In this document: positions 55,301 to 64,000 of the stretch, one piece after another
Numbering within the stretch: position 1 is the stretch's first letter
How the letters are laid out: every line of letters begins with the position of its first letter
Source of the DNA: Lytechinus variegatus
Lineage: Eukaryota > Echinodermata > Echinoidea > Temnopleuroida > Toxopneustidae
Direction of reading: 5' to 3'
NCBI RefSeq assembly: GCF_018143015.1
Contig: NC_054746.1
Location: 10,841,532 to 10,905,531, forward strand
Length of the DNA: 64,000 nt
Notes under the pieces: generated by a model
The model's database searches: none
The model's input: the letters and a program-made list of their open reading frames with translations, nothing else
What the model was told of the DNA's origin: nothing
Position numbers and translations under genes: made by a program

Positions 55301-58300
55301 TTTTCAGCCTATAAAAGTTCTCGTAATTTAACGGGGATTCTTGTGATCGAGGCGGTTTGAAACCACCTATTGTGAATTATTGCATCACATATTCCCCTGT
55401 GTGAACATACAGAACACACAGTGATAACACTGTGACCACAGTCACCACACTGTGTTATACATGTACATCATGCAGGGTTGTCCTCAGAATCCAAAAGGCT
55501 GCATTCAGATTCTGATAGTCTGCTGGCACAGACCCACTTGAAAGTGCTACCAACAAGTTTGCCTTCACACAAGACTAGTGCAACTGAAATGTGCTTGATA
55601 CCTTCTGTACACAAGTCATTGGCAGGGACTGTAGGCTGGATACAGACTGCTTTTCTTATAAAGATTAGTGAAGGGTTGGGATAGGCTTGTGGAGCATTGT
55701 GGCCCAGTGGATCATTCTTCTGACTTTGAAACAGAGGGTTGTTGGTTTGAATCCCAGCTATGGCGTAATTTCCTTTGGCAAGGAATTTATCCACATTGTG
55801 CTGCACTCAACCCAGATGGGGTGAATGGGTACCTGGCAGGATTGATTTTTTGAATGCACTGAGTGCATAGAGGCAGCTCAAGCTAAAGCCGTGGTAATGA
55901 AAATAATAATGCGCCTCGGACTAGAATTTTTCTAGATAGATGGCGCTATATAAATGCCTATTATTATTATAGGCTTGAAGCAAACTAGCATTTAGCATGC
56001 TTCTCTGAATATCTATCCATGCATGGTTAGTCTCCTCCCAGTCACTCTGTGTGACACGGAATGTAGCCTTTATGATCTGAATGCTTTGTCAGATAGTTAC
56101 TTGGATATAGTGTCATTCCATTAAAAAAAAACGCAAGAAGATCCATGTACATGGAGTGCTTTGGAATCAAGTTTTCAGAACACAGATATTGTGGGAAAGG
56201 ATTTCGTGCAAATTTTGAGTGAAAACAAAACACTAATATGGTAGACATCTTATGTACAGACAACAGATGCAGTAGAGCAATTAAATGCCTTCCATCCAGA
56301 CAGACAAACAAGATGCAAGATGTATTTTTTATCTCGCATCAAGACCATCAAGGCTAATAGGAGGAGGCTACAACAGCTGAATCCAAACTGGAAATGTCAT
56401 TTAATGTCTGCCATGAGAAGACACTTTCTAATTGATTTATATTAATATGACAATTGTACACGTGCAGTAGACCTTTTGAAGCAATTTACGGTTTGGTTCA
56501 TTTTCTTCTTAATTTTTAAGTAGTTACATGTACAGAAGTATTGTGAAAGTATGGATATTTGTATTCTAAAAAATTATTGAAAAAATAAAATGTTGAAAGA
56601 AAGTGGAAAGATTTTCAGAGGAAGATTGGATTATAAGAAATGATTATTATGGGAATCTCATTCACTTATGGATTTTTTAGTTTCAGGCCTGATTATATAC
56701 ATGATGTTTGGATGAAAATAAAGCTGTTCCTCCCAAAGCCAATTGAACAAACCTCTAAAAATATTTTTGAGTTTCATATCCTATCCTTGCATCACATTAA
56801 ACAGTTTTCTATTGCTAGGTACATTCCCTGGTACATGTATGTGTGAATATACATGTAGTACATGCAGGTCTACATGTACATCATAGCAATTAATATATAG
56901 CATATACAGATGAGTCATAAACAAAGAACGCATCTGAACTACTGGTTGTCATGTTCTGGCTGGTGTGTCGTCTGGGTACTGTGAACTAGACTTTTTGTTC
57001 AGACTTCAAGATATCTATTTGTAAATACATGTATAGTTGTTGATGCTATTGCAGTGCAGTTGCAGTACATTGTAGGTCTAGAGCTGCCAGGTCTTACATA
57101 TTTATTCGAGATCTTGTTTCATGAGGCATCTTGTCAGTATTTTTACCGACTTATTTGCTCCGAGCCAATCAAATGCAAGGATTTCAGTAGCTTATAACAG
57201 TTGCCAGTGAAAACCACTATTTGATTCATGACAGACTCACCAAATGTGCCTTTGAAGTACTACATGTATGTCATGTTTAAAATACGAGCAGTTTACTTTC
57301 CTTTCCAGGAAATATGTTCCAGTCTTATAGCCAGGCATTTACTTAAAAGTTTAACATACAAACTGTAGATGAGCCATGTAGTCTAGTTCAGATTCCAAGC
57401 AGCATGTGCTCTTTCATATACAGCACATTCATTTGTAAATCTTGATAGACATGTACATGTAAAGCCCATGATATTGCTATTCATTTTTTAAAGTTAGGCT
57501 CAAAGCATTCAATAATACATGTACAGGAAGTGATGCAGTAGAACAATGATCAGTGTTAGATTCCAAGTCTACAGGCCCATATTTTTTTACCAATGTAATA
57601 CACATACATGTACATGCAGATATCCATACTGTATAAATTCTCATGTTTAGGAATTAATTAGGATTGTTTTAAGTTACATAAATGTACATGGAGCAAAATA
57701 TTTGTACATGTACAGCTATGTTTACATAACTCATTGGATCATCAATATTGTTGCTGTTCAAAGTCCATGTAGATGGGAAAAAATTGTGTACACTTGTGAC
57801 ATGCAATGTCAACAGTCGGACATCTTTTAAACCCGTACTGTAAAATATGGGCAAGAATGAATTTATTTTATTTTCAAGGAGATATGGTGTCATATTTGAA
57901 ATTATTTTTTTTTCATATAAAGAAAGTAGTCGAGGCGAGATAGACTTAACAGATTTCATAGAAACTACATGACATGTGATGGTACATGTACATGGAGATA
58001 ATACTTTCTATATTTCAGGGCCTTTTTTTTAAGGTGCATTGGAGTAATTGCTTAATTTTTTTTTTTTTTTCATTTCAAGGGCTACTTTTTGCGCAGTGAG
58101 CAATGCTGTAATCTCATTATTCTGCCATATTTGTTTATGGCAAGTCCTGGGGCTACTCTAGAAAAGGTGGTTGCCCCAGAGCATTTCATTTTTGGAATTT
58201 TAGGGGCCATTTGGACTATCATGGGGGCAAAATTGCCAGTTGCCCTCATGTTTTTCCTACATGTACACTCTGTACACTATGAACCTGAGTTGATTTGTTT

Positions 58301-60216
58301 GAGAAGAATAACAGCAGTGTTTTATCTATTTTTGAAAACATTACACATGGACACAGGAAGGAAATTAACAAAACCAAGTGACACAGAAACCTTTCTACAA
58401 AGTTCAGGTGTACTGATGGCTAGAAATGTAACATTTTAAAGGGGGAAGTACATCCTGACAAAAAGTCTATTGTAAAAATATCAGAAAAATAATAAAAAAA
58501 GATTGGTGAAGGTTTGAGGAAAATCCATTAAAGATTCAAAAAGTTATTAGAATTTTAAGTTTTTGGTTTGTGAACTCATAAAAGTAGGTTCCCCATCCAT
58601 TAATGTTTTGAAATATAAAATGCATAAATTTCATTTTTTTATTGGTTTGTTATGACTTTTTTTTCTTTATAGGAGCAGGAGTAAAATTATTTTTATGAAT
58701 GAAATATACTGAAGGTACAATAAAACCATTTTGAATTTTCTGAGAAAATCTCATTACCATACGACATGTACATGTAGGAAAGCTGCTCGCATATATGATG
58801 TCACAAATCAATTAATTAAAATACATGCCTTCATGATAAATTTGTGAAGCAAATTCTGCTTACGGTGTTGTCAGTGGGGTTCACAAATGTTTCACTTTCA
58901 TTTTAAAAGGTTGTCTAATGTTTTTTTTTTGCAACAATAACGAGCCCCTTTGTGATAAAAAAGGCCCCTCTTCTCACCTATTTTGGCCAACTAGGAGTGG
59001 AGTCCTGTGTGGTACCTCCGCTCAAAGACTGTTACTTGCAGCGTGCGTGATCGATGGTGCATCTTATGTTACCCTTTCAATGTTATTAGAATTACCATAT
59101 TGCAATTCCAATCAGATTAGTTTCTATCTGCCTCTGTGCATGACATATTCACAGGGGTACATTAGTAGATCGGGCCATCAGATCACCAGAGGAGCGTTTC
59201 ATGAAACATCTTGTCATTGGTTTTCACTGACAGATTTGCTCTGAGCCAATCAGATGCAATGATTTCAGTAGCTTGTAACAAATATTCAGTCAACATCACT
59301 GACTTTTTGTTTCATGAAATGCTCCCCAAGGGCTCTGCAGCCTGCATTGCCAGTTTTCATTAGCCACAATTGAAAAAAAAATAACGATGCACAAATTGGG
59401 TTTTTAAATTAAATTTTAATTGTGTTAAAATGGTGTCATGTTTGCATTTATAGAGATATCACTCGATGCTATTTCCATAATCAAACCAGCATTTGATGAC
59501 TGGCTGGCTAGTTTGTAGAAACATAGAATAGGATAACATGTAGGCCTACATGTACAAGAGGATAAGCTATTTAGCTTGAGCTGATTTCCCAAGTTGGAGA
59601 GGAATGTGCGTTAATATAGTTTGCGATTGAGCTTATTTTGGCTAGTGGAAATGCACCCCTCGGCCCTCGTGAGGTTTGAAACACACAAGGCCTTGTGTCA
59701 CAGAGTCCATTATTAATGAAATAGATACAGTACATGAGTGTAACCAAAGTTGTTTGTATGAATCCAGTATACTTGATGAATTATGTACATTGTATAGAAA
59801 ACAGTTGTACATGTGTGTCCAAGATCTACCTGTATGTGTCTACCCAATGAGGCTGTATACTAACAATCAATGTAAATTGAGTAGGCCTGCATGTATTCAT
59901 TTTTTTACTTGCACACATTTTTTCATAAACCTGAATAATAATACTATTTGCACCAATTGAAATATTTTTGCTATTCACTACCCTCTCCCCCCAGTGTAAA
60001 GTTGAGTATTTTGGAGTTATCTTTGACTATGATTTTATTTTTATGAAATATCAAGGCAATATATTTTTATGTAAAAAATTGAATGTCTGCTTTTTTTCTT
60101 GTTTATTTATAGTGACTGGACATTTGGCAGAAATACAGATTGCTTATGTGTGCCAACAGACATTGACTGGATTAGCTTATATGCATACACTTGGAAAGAT
60201 GCACAGAGACATTAAG
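37237..60216 (+). CDS. MAP4K3: MAP4K3/5-type Ste20 kinase, first four coding exons (gene continues past window)
   Basis: Exons 37237-37338, 41672-41729, 48660-48815 and 60113-60216 join in frame (phases 0, 1, 1, 0) to the first 140 residues: N-terminal leader and kinase N-lobe up to the catalytic loop. Seen: glycine loop [10 protein letters not shown] (25-34), ATP-binding K47 in SAIKVIK, helix-C E63 in QQEI, hinge [14 protein letters not shown], and HRD at 136-138. The germinal-centre-kinase signature [16 protein letters not shown] points to MAP4K3/MAP4K5 (fly hppy); the features are mixed between the two, so the symbol stands for the pair. Such kinases act in the cytosol on JNK signalling and amino-acid-dependent TORC1. 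The activation loop, C-lobe and CNH domain must lie beyond 64000. Introns of 4.3, 6.9 and 11.3 kb are packed with repeats. Confidence 0.93.
37697..37770 (+). repeat. (AAT)n microsatellite in MAP4K intron 1
   Basis: Interrupted run of AAT/AGT triplets, followed by degenerate ATT-rich sequence to about 37850. Confidence 0.85.
38047..38774. mobile_element. Palindromic MITE with ~230-bp arms, TA target (MAP4K intron 1)
   Basis: TACCCAGTTG...CAACTGGGTA ends, flanked by TA at 38045-38046 and 38775-38776. Both arms contain GTGTCCGGACA twice and a long near-identical inverted stretch (GTAATCCAAAG.CAAA.AAGAAGGCTTCAAAAATA). The centre of about 250 bases is unique. No transposase. Confidence 0.85.
38777..41671. 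other. MAP4K intron 1, rest
   Basis: AT-rich DNA with scattered TACATGTA motifs (39400, 40004, 40441). From about 41100 to 41500, old repeat text has AGGTCAGAGGTCA-like phrases and one exact AGGTCAAAGGTCA at 41468. No other exon seen. Confidence 0.5.
41672..41729 (+). CDS. MAP4K3: MAP4K exon 2 (ATP-binding lysine)
   Basis: The acceptor TATTTCTAG ends at 41671. Encodes [19 protein letters not shown] plus the first base of a glycine codon. The donor is CAG|GTAAGT at 41730, phase 1. K47 is the ATP-anchoring lysine. Confidence 0.94.
42586..42887. mobile_element. 302-bp MITE, TA target (mariner-like), MAP4K intron 2
   Basis: CAGTGCTTCCCACAAAAAAGGAGACC and its inverse ...GGTCTCCATTTTTGTGGGACACACTG lie between TA at 42584-42585 and 42888-42889. 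The terminal CAGTG..TCCCA matches the 819-bp element at 11985-12803. No protein. Confidence 0.85.
43794..44428 (+). mobile_element. GTCTC-ended element, copy B (MAP4K intron 2)
   Basis: Starts GTCTCACCTGCATCGCAG, with a (GGC)n stretch near 43845. Ends GCAGGTGAGAC-GGCCAGAGGCATTCCACTTG. Exact AGGTCAAAGGTCA at 44000 and 44192. It abuts the next MITE directly. Confidence 0.82.
44434..45018. mobile_element. TTAA-flanked palindromic MITE (family 3)
   Basis: AGGGGAATGAAACC...GGTTTCATTCTCCT between TTAA at 44430-44433 and 45019-45022. The arms are inverted for over 200 bases (GTGATGTCACTGATGAACAA near 44610; its inverse near 44840). No protein. Confidence 0.85.
45622..46275 (+). mobile_element. GTCTC-ended element, copy C (MAP4K intron 2)
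   Basis: Starts GTCTCGCCTGCGTAGCGGAG and ends GCAGGCGAGAC-AACGCTTGGCGTTTGCCTTG between T-runs. The internal text differs from copies A, B and D (TTGTACACCCAATAACTTT repeats) but keeps AGGTCAAAGGTCA, so it is a subfamily. Confidence 0.75.
45801..45820 (+). promoter_or_regulatory. Triple AGGTCA direct repeat with 1-base spacers (DR1-like)
   Basis: Three AGGTCA half-sites, each separated by one A. DR1 arrays of this sequence are consensus sites for RXR, HNF4 and COUP-TF type nuclear receptors (established knowledge). Function here is untested; the site is part of a repeat element. Confidence 0.45.
46445..46800 (+). repeat. Half copy of TTTAAAGGACAAGTCC MITE (MAP4K intron 2)
   Basis: Left arm and centre only, up to GGTCCTTATTTTCAAAT. 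Closely matches 22425-22750, including AAGAAAGTTAT.ACATTT and GATGACATCA. Confidence 0.75.
46801..48659. other. MAP4K intron 2, rest
   Basis: Many TACATGTA/GTACATGTAC motifs (47090-47165, 47245-47260, 48326-48360). No other exon or element recognised. Confidence 0.45.
48660..48815 (+). CDS. MAP4K3: MAP4K exon 3 (helix C and hinge)
   Basis: The acceptor TCCTTCAG ends at 48659. Encodes [20 protein letters not shown] to [10 protein letters not shown] plus one base. The donor is A|GTGAGT at 48816, phase 1. [19 protein letters not shown] is strongly family-specific. Confidence 0.95.
48850..49085 (-). repeat. SINE-like fragment (MAP4K intron 3)
   Basis: Minus strand: GACCCAGGTGAGTTAAATGGGAACC, then AGGAAGGAAATCCTCGAG, similar to the bodies of the SINEs at 15714 and 55690. 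Head and tail are eroded. Confidence 0.5.
49152..49170. repeat. Short telomere-like tract
   Basis: AACCCTAACCCTAACCCTA, three units of the animal telomere repeat inside an intron. It may be chance or a scar of break repair. Confidence 0.6.
49498..51159. mobile_element. hAT-like MITE, copy 3, interrupted (MAP4K intron 3)
   Basis: CCCGGAGGGG...CCCCCCAGG ends with flanks GGTGCTAT at 49490-49497 and 51160-51167 (8 bp, perfect). Same orientation as copy 2. A 1.1-kb GTCTC element sits inside it. Without that insertion it would be about 557 bp, like copies 1 and 2. The 20-bp palindrome is at 51057-51076. Confidence 0.9.
49941..51043 (+). mobile_element. GTCTC-ended element, copy D, nested in hAT-like MITE
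   Basis: Comparison with MITE copy 2 (GTGTTTTTGACACCC at about 34217-34231) gives the exact insertion: GTGTTTTT, element, TTGACACCC, so the duplication is TT (or TTG). The element runs GTCTCACCTGCATAGCAG to CATTCCACTTG. Five internal units, 150-196 bp apart, each carry AGGTCAAAGGTCA (50144, 50340, 50503, 50666, 50819). Start-to-end hairpin pair GTCTCACCTGC/GCAGGTGAGAC. Confidence 0.88.
51168..51810. other. MAP4K intron 3 spacer
   Basis: Contains several AATAATCCC/AATAATCTC phrases (51320-51470), probably a diverged repeat. No gene. Confidence 0.35.
51816..51938 (+). pseudogene. LINE 3'-end fragment
   Basis: After a G-run, 40 codons read [19 protein letters not shown] then a Ser/Cys-rich stretch to a stop. 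This resembles the C-terminal WN.LP..I tail of CR1/Jockey ORF2 proteins. Short and isolated. Confidence 0.5.
52598..54285. repeat. Possible element bounded by inverted CTTGCCC clusters
   Basis: 52598-52695 holds CAGGGCGCGACAAA then CTTGCCCG/GGGCAAG repeats. 54195-54285 holds GGGCAAGCA and CACTTGCCC, ending TTTTTTGTAGAGGCCTG, a rough inverse of the start. Between are about 1.5 kb of AT-rich DNA and a (CA)n tract at about 53616-53642. No clear target duplication, so calling it one element is tentative. Confidence 0.4.
54906..55367. mobile_element. 462-bp MITE, TA target (MAP4K intron 3)
   Basis: GGTGGTTTCAGACCGCCTCGA and its inverse ...TCGAGGCGGTTTGAAACCACC between TA dinucleotides (54904-54905, 55368-55369). 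Internal direct repeats AGGTATTTTGG.GATGTGAAAGCAAA.TAC at about 54990 and 55090. No protein. Confidence 0.82.
55690..55975 (+). repeat. SINE with tRNA head and ATT tail (MAP4K intron 3)
   Basis: Diverged sister of 15714-15985: head TTGTGGCCCAGTGGATCATT, B-box-like TGGTTTGAATCCC, body CTCAACCCAGATGGGGTGAATGGGTACC, then TGGCGCTATATAAATG and (ATT)n. Confidence 0.82.
55976..58439. other. MAP4K intron 3 spacer
   Basis: TACATGTA-rich AT DNA (56829-56880, 57450-57720). A decayed CATGA-type MITE copy lies at about 57105-57240. No exon recognised. Confidence 0.45.
58440..58925. repeat. Partial palindromic MITE, TTTTAAAGGGGGAAG end
   Basis: The left end TTTTAAAGGGGGAAGTACATCC is followed by AAAAAGTTATTAGAATTTT. 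ATATGATGTCACAAAT is present and a weak inverse sits near 58905 (TTCATTTTAAAAGG). Same plan as the TTAA families. Confidence 0.5.
59191..59325. mobile_element. 135-bp MITE with TTTCATGAAA ends
   Basis: GGAGCGTTTCATGAAAC...GTTTCATGAAATGCTCC inverted ends; centre CTGAGCCAATCAGATGCAATG. Relatives at 62563-62684, about 57105-57240 and about 49350-49460 share CTGAGCCAATCA. At 135 bp it is very small, even for a MITE. Confidence 0.78.
60113..60216 (+). CDS. MAP4K3: MAP4K exon 4 (catalytic loop)
   Basis: The acceptor TTTATAG ends at 60112. Encodes [20 protein letters not shown] to GKMHRDIK, including catalytic D138. The donor is AAG|GTATGT at 60217, phase 0. The next exon (GANILL... with the DFG motif) was not found before 64000. 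Confidence 0.95.
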
Positions 60217-60280
60217 GTATGTTATGTAATAGAAAGAATTTAGCACTCTATACTTTACTAATTGTAATGGAAGACAACAA

Positions 60281-60713
60281 TATGCTTTTCACACTCCACT
60301 TTTTTTCCTTAACCCTGGGATATTGGTGGGGCTAAGGGGGGGGGGGGGGGGTCTTAGCCCCACCAATTTCCTGGGGTTAAGCTTAGCCCACTTCGTTTTC
60401 ACACTATGTTTTAGCAAAGTGGGCTAGCATGGTAAATAGTACAGTACTATCTGGCCCTGCAAAAAAGCAGGGTTAGCCGGCTTATTGTGCTAGCACCACA
60501 GTTGCGGTGCTAAGAGATGCAGTGTGAAAAGGAAACAGGGCTAAGGAAAGTGGGGCTAAGCATTAGCCAATCACAGAAGTTGAATTGCTCATTAATCACG
60601 CTCTGTATGGTAAATCATCAATATTCATGAGCTAGGGGATAGTCCGGGACTAAGGCATTAACCCTTGATGAGCAGATAGTATGGGGTTAAGGAAATGCAG
60701 CGTGAAAAGCATA
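60281..60713. mobile_element. 433-bp MITE with TATGCTTTTCAC ends and inner hairpin
   Basis: TATGCTTTTCACACT and inverse GTGAAAAGCATA at the ends. Next to the left end a second hairpin pairs AACCC.GG.ATATTGGTGGGGCTAAG with CTTAGCCCCACCAATTTCC (about 60311-60380) around a G-run. Starts 64 bases after the exon 4 donor. Confidence 0.78.
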
Positions 60714-62205
60714 CAAGATACCCAGTTCTGGGCCCTTTTCATAAGGAGTTACAAATTTTGGTAACTCAGTCATAATGGCAACTTTCAAAGTAACAGGGCT
60801 CAGCAGCCAATTGCAAGTAAGATTTTTATGGTAAATGTAGTTGCAATGGCAAATTAACCACACATGTAGTTTATTAAAGAGACCTGAAGATGAGGCATTT
60901 TTTTTTTCACAAAGAACAACCCCAAATAAAACAGCATACATAGGTAGCGCTATCAGTAACCAGTTGTGATCAGTAATGTGTCATTCAGACATTATCACCT
61001 CTTGCAAGAGGTAGCGTGTATTAAAAGAGCATTCAGACTTGCTATCATCACCACAGGTGAATGATTGACGGTGCAAACAGTAACTATTGTTATCACCAGT
61101 TGCGATAGGTAGCACATATTATGACTTAAATACGCCAAAGGAGCATGCAGACGTTTTGCTATCATTACCACTGGTGATTGATACTAGATAGCACTGTAAT
61201 AGCAAGTGGCGATGTAATTGCTGGAAAAGGATGAAGGTTTTTCCATGATGCACTCTAGGATTAAAACATACATTGCATTTTTACAAGGATAATCAAGGAA
61301 ACACTCGATATTCCATACGATATGTCTATTAAACTGCGCCCGGCAACATTTACATGGTTACTGTGACATCTGCCATGTTAAGTCCACTAAAGGGCAGATT
61401 CCAGTTGCAGATAAACCCTGCTTAATTACCCAGCAGTGAATTGAGTAGTCAGGGATTAACTGTGCATGGTATTTTTAATAACGGTCATCAGGAGAAATAT
61501 GGAAAATGCATTATGAGAATGAGTATATGGACATACATGTATACCTTGCCTCAAGATTTGAGTATGTTTTGACATTATTTATTTTTTTTACAAAGACCAT
61601 GTACATGTAGATGTACATGTTGGGTGTTAGTCTGTACCTGTACATGTAAACTTGTAAGATATATGTGTCTACTTTATGATTGTAAATGTTGTAAAGGTGA
61701 CTTCAAATTTCATTTGGAGAAAATTTTTTAGTTTATGTTTTGTATACAATTTGATTTCAATGGAAAAGATGGAGCTGAAGGAGGGAGGTGGGAGGGAGCC
61801 CCTGTAAGTTTCATCCCAGAGTTCTCTCCTACGATGGACATACGTGTACTTTTGTACAATACAGCTTTGGCATCATAATGATCGACAGATCGAAAGATCT
61901 TTAATAATAAATCAACTGGATGGATTTATATCCAGACGGTTCGTGACTTGAATGAAGATGAATGTAATGACTTCTTGATAAAATGGGTGTGGCTGCAGTA
62001 TTGATGTATTGAATGAAATGACATTTCTGCTCTATAATGCAGTGCAAGTTTACATGTATAAGGGGGAAAATCATAGTTGTTACAGGGAAAAAAATCTTCA
62101 AAATTATACTTTCTATTTTAAGCAATGAACAACCAAACAGTTATATTACCATTATTATATGTATTATTTAATAGTAAGGTGTGCAGTATGTACATGTACA
62201 CAGAC
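60714..62205. other. Intron after exon 4, spacer
   Basis: 60960-61210 has a diverged repeat of CATTCAGAC.TT.TATCA.CAC and AGGTAGC phrases. The rest is unremarkable AT-rich DNA with TACATGTA clusters at 61600-61650. No exon with the DFG motif was found. Confidence 0.4.
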
Positions 62206-62412
62206 AGGTTTATGCAGGGACATTTTCAGGATTTTCCAAAAAAAAGGGGGGGGGGCATATTTTTGCGATGGAAATTTGACAAGCAAAAAAATGTCCTAAC
62301 TTTCTGAAGGGGGGGGGGCACACTTGGGTAAAAGCTCTATATTTACATTACATATTTGTATGGGGGGGGGGGGATGGGCTGATTGTGCCCCCTTGGATCT
62401 GCCAGTGGGTTC
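62206..62412 (+). repeat. G-run repeat
   Basis: Three G homopolymers with GGATTTTCC, CACACTTGGGT and a closing GGATCTGCCAGTG; the same family as 17155-17575. Confidence 0.6.
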
Positions 62413-62562
62413 ATGTGTAGGCCTATAGATTACAAAATTATATTGAACTGCCCATCTGTATAGACAAGTAGGTCAATTGACGCCAGTTCTGTAGATTTCA
62501 GAGCATGAGTCATTTACATGAAGGTTAAAGTATGCCTCCATGGTTAAAGTGCATCTGCATCA

Positions 62563-62684
62563 GGGGAGCAATAGCCAAGGGTTTTTTTTTTACTATTTGT
62601 AAGATGCTACTGAAATCTCTGTTACTGATTGGCTTAGAGCAAATTGTTGGTGGAAATCACTGTTTGTTTCATGAAAAGCTCCCC
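62563..62684. mobile_element. 122-bp MITE copy (CATGA family)
   Basis: GGGGAGC...GTTTCATGAAAAGCTCCCC; the centre is the inverse of CTGAGCCAATCAG. The left inner end has lost the CATGA motif. Confidence 0.7.
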
Positions 62685-63150
62685 AGGTAGACGAAAATGC
62701 AGGTCTATGCAACTAGACCTGTGTGTGCATTTTTCAGTGCAGAGATGAAATATGTTCTACACTGTAGGATCTGATTTCTTTTTTATGTTCAGAAATTCTT
62801 TGAAAGACATCATCTTTCAATTAAATCGGGAATCAATTACATGTATCATTGTTTATAGATGCATATCGCTTACTTTAGTGCACTTGATTAGATTTGGGGT
62901 GTTACTGTGTACATACCTGTTCATACATGTAGGTTTTTTCCCGGCAATACAATTAATTTCTTTATCGTTATTTTATAACAAAGATTAGGTAAATACTACA
63001 AACTTTGTTCATGTTCTGGTAGTATTGCATAGAATGAATTTTGTATAATATAGACCAGTTACACGAAATATATACTGGTAGTTTCTTGTCTAATGTAGGT
63101 ATAATTTCATACATGTATATGTAAAAAAAAAGGGAATTATATTCTTTACA

Positions 63151-63353
63151 TTTTTTTCTACATTGCTGTCATTTGAAGTATGATTTGAAACCCAAGAGAT
63201 GAAACCTCAAAATATTTTTTTTTCTACATTGCTGTCATTTGAAGTATAATTTGAAACCCAAGTGATAAAACCTCAAAATAAATGATTTTTTTTCTACATT
63301 GCTGTCAATTAAAATATAATTTGAAACCCAAGCGATGAAGCCTCAAAATAAAG
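63151..63353 (+). repeat. Three tandem copies of a 66-70-bp unit
   Basis: T-run, CTACATTGCTGTCATTTGAA, TTTGAAACCCAAG.GATGAA, CCTCAAAATA. CTACATT starts at 63158, 63224 and 63294. Confidence 0.88.
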
Positions 63354-63524
63354 GAAAAAATTATATGATGATGATGATGAATTAAACATGTAGGTCAAGG
63401 CCACATCTAATAGACCATATGTTTAGGATGTACCAATAATTTGTGATAGCTTAACATTAGAACTACACTCTTCTAACTATGGTGATGGTAATTTTTTATA
63501 CCTGATTGCTACAGCATGAATGCT

Positions 63525-63680
63525 TGTAAGCAAGCAACCAGAGCTTCAGGTCCTCTCCAAGGGATCTGGTAATGAGGATTAATGCCTTACCAAAGGGCAC
63601 CAGTGGACCAAGTGGGGATCGAACCTGGGTCACTTGAATCTGAAGCCCTGCTCTACCGACTGAGCTATCGCATATTTCAA
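63525..63680 (-). repeat. tRNA-headed SINE
   Basis: Minus strand: GCGATAGCTCAGTCGGTAGAGC (A-box), CAGGTTCGATCCCC (B-box), then CTTTGGTAAGGCATTAATCC body. The head does not pair at the acceptor, so it is a SINE. Confidence 0.75.
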
Positions 63681-63839
63681 TCAGTTTATTTAGTCGAGTA
63701 ATGCAAAATTCAAGTAGTATAATTGTTTCACAATTGATTTTCAAATGTTTATTTTTACTAGAAAATGAAAAAAAAAGAGATTCCAACAAATTTTAAGCCA
63801 GAGAGGGACAATTTGTCTGTCTCTCTATTACATAGCTCT

Positions 63840-64000
63840 ACATAGCAGTTATTCAATTTTCTTTCACTTTATTCACAAGGTGTGATTGAGGAGGTTGAGG
63901 GAAGCGACTTCGGTCGGCCTGTGAATTCCTATGGCCTCTCTTCCTCAAACGATCAGTGTCTGCTTCGATCTTTCCCTTGCTGTGACCCCTTGGCTGCCAC
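63840..64000. other. Window end: GC-richer block, open on both strands, not assigned
   Basis: From about 63880 the DNA becomes GC-richer. It reads open on + (GVIEEVEGSDFGRPVNSYGL...) and on - (WQPRGHSKGKIEADTDRLRK...). It lacks a kinase motif. It may be the edge of a transposable element. I do not choose a strand. Confidence 0.3.

Noticed and set aside
58089..58439. Frame of 116 codons in MAP4K intron 3
   Set aside because: The composition and position look like chance; no splice sites with matching phase and no family resemblance.
63840..64000. Next MAP4K exon or a new gene at the window end
   Set aside because: Lacks GANILL or DFG motifs; open on both strands and cut by the window, so no call is justified.

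Overview
This is animal nuclear DNA: genes split by GT-AG introns, AT-rich spacers, and a dense mix of SINEs, LINE and LTR retrotransposon pieces, MITEs and minisatellites. Two host genes can be read with confidence. Their protein similarity, the tRNA-Leu-primed Ty3/gypsy element and the repeat style (TACATGTA clusters, G-run repeats, tRNA-headed SINEs with an ATT tail) fit a marine invertebrate deuterostome. An echinoderm such as a sea urchin is my best guess, but the species is an inference.

Layout. 1-5509: a nearly complete Ty3/gypsy-type LTR retrotransposon (end of the 5' LTR, tRNA-Leu primer site, one 1106-codon gag-protease-RT frame lacking most of pol, and a 1.76-kb 3' LTR holding a minisatellite). 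5520-15170: spacer with a possible minus-strand first exon (5856-5985), a GC-palindrome tandem repeat split by a 5'-truncated LINE (7807-10169), an 819-bp palindromic TA-flanked MITE (11985-12803) and a TTAA-flanked MITE. 15171-19639: a complete six-exon gene for an isoaspartyl peptidase/L-asparaginase (ASRGL1 family, 314 aa, + strand), with SINEs in intron 1. 19640-34344: spacer with SINEs, a second copy of the GC-palindrome repeat, minisatellites at 24480-24905 and 26840-28620, and two hAT-like MITEs. 34381-36982: a 2.6-kb DNA transposon with perfect 57-bp inverted ends and a 6-bp target duplication. 37237 to the window end: the first four coding exons of a MAP4K3/5-type Ste20 kinase, spread over 23 kb because introns 1-3 are full of mobile elements.

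The two genes are both on the + strand and are not obviously linked in function: one repairs or degrades isoaspartyl peptides and asparagine, the other starts a JNK/TORC1-type kinase cascade. The mobile fraction is the most informative part. Several elements have exact ends because target duplications are intact or because one copy acts as the empty site of another. Notable are three hAT-like MITEs with perfect 8-bp duplications and a shared 20-bp palindrome; a T-targeting element with GTCTC ends whose internal units carry nuclear-receptor DR1-like sites; and the 2.6-kb transposon sitting 254 bp upstream of the kinase start codon.
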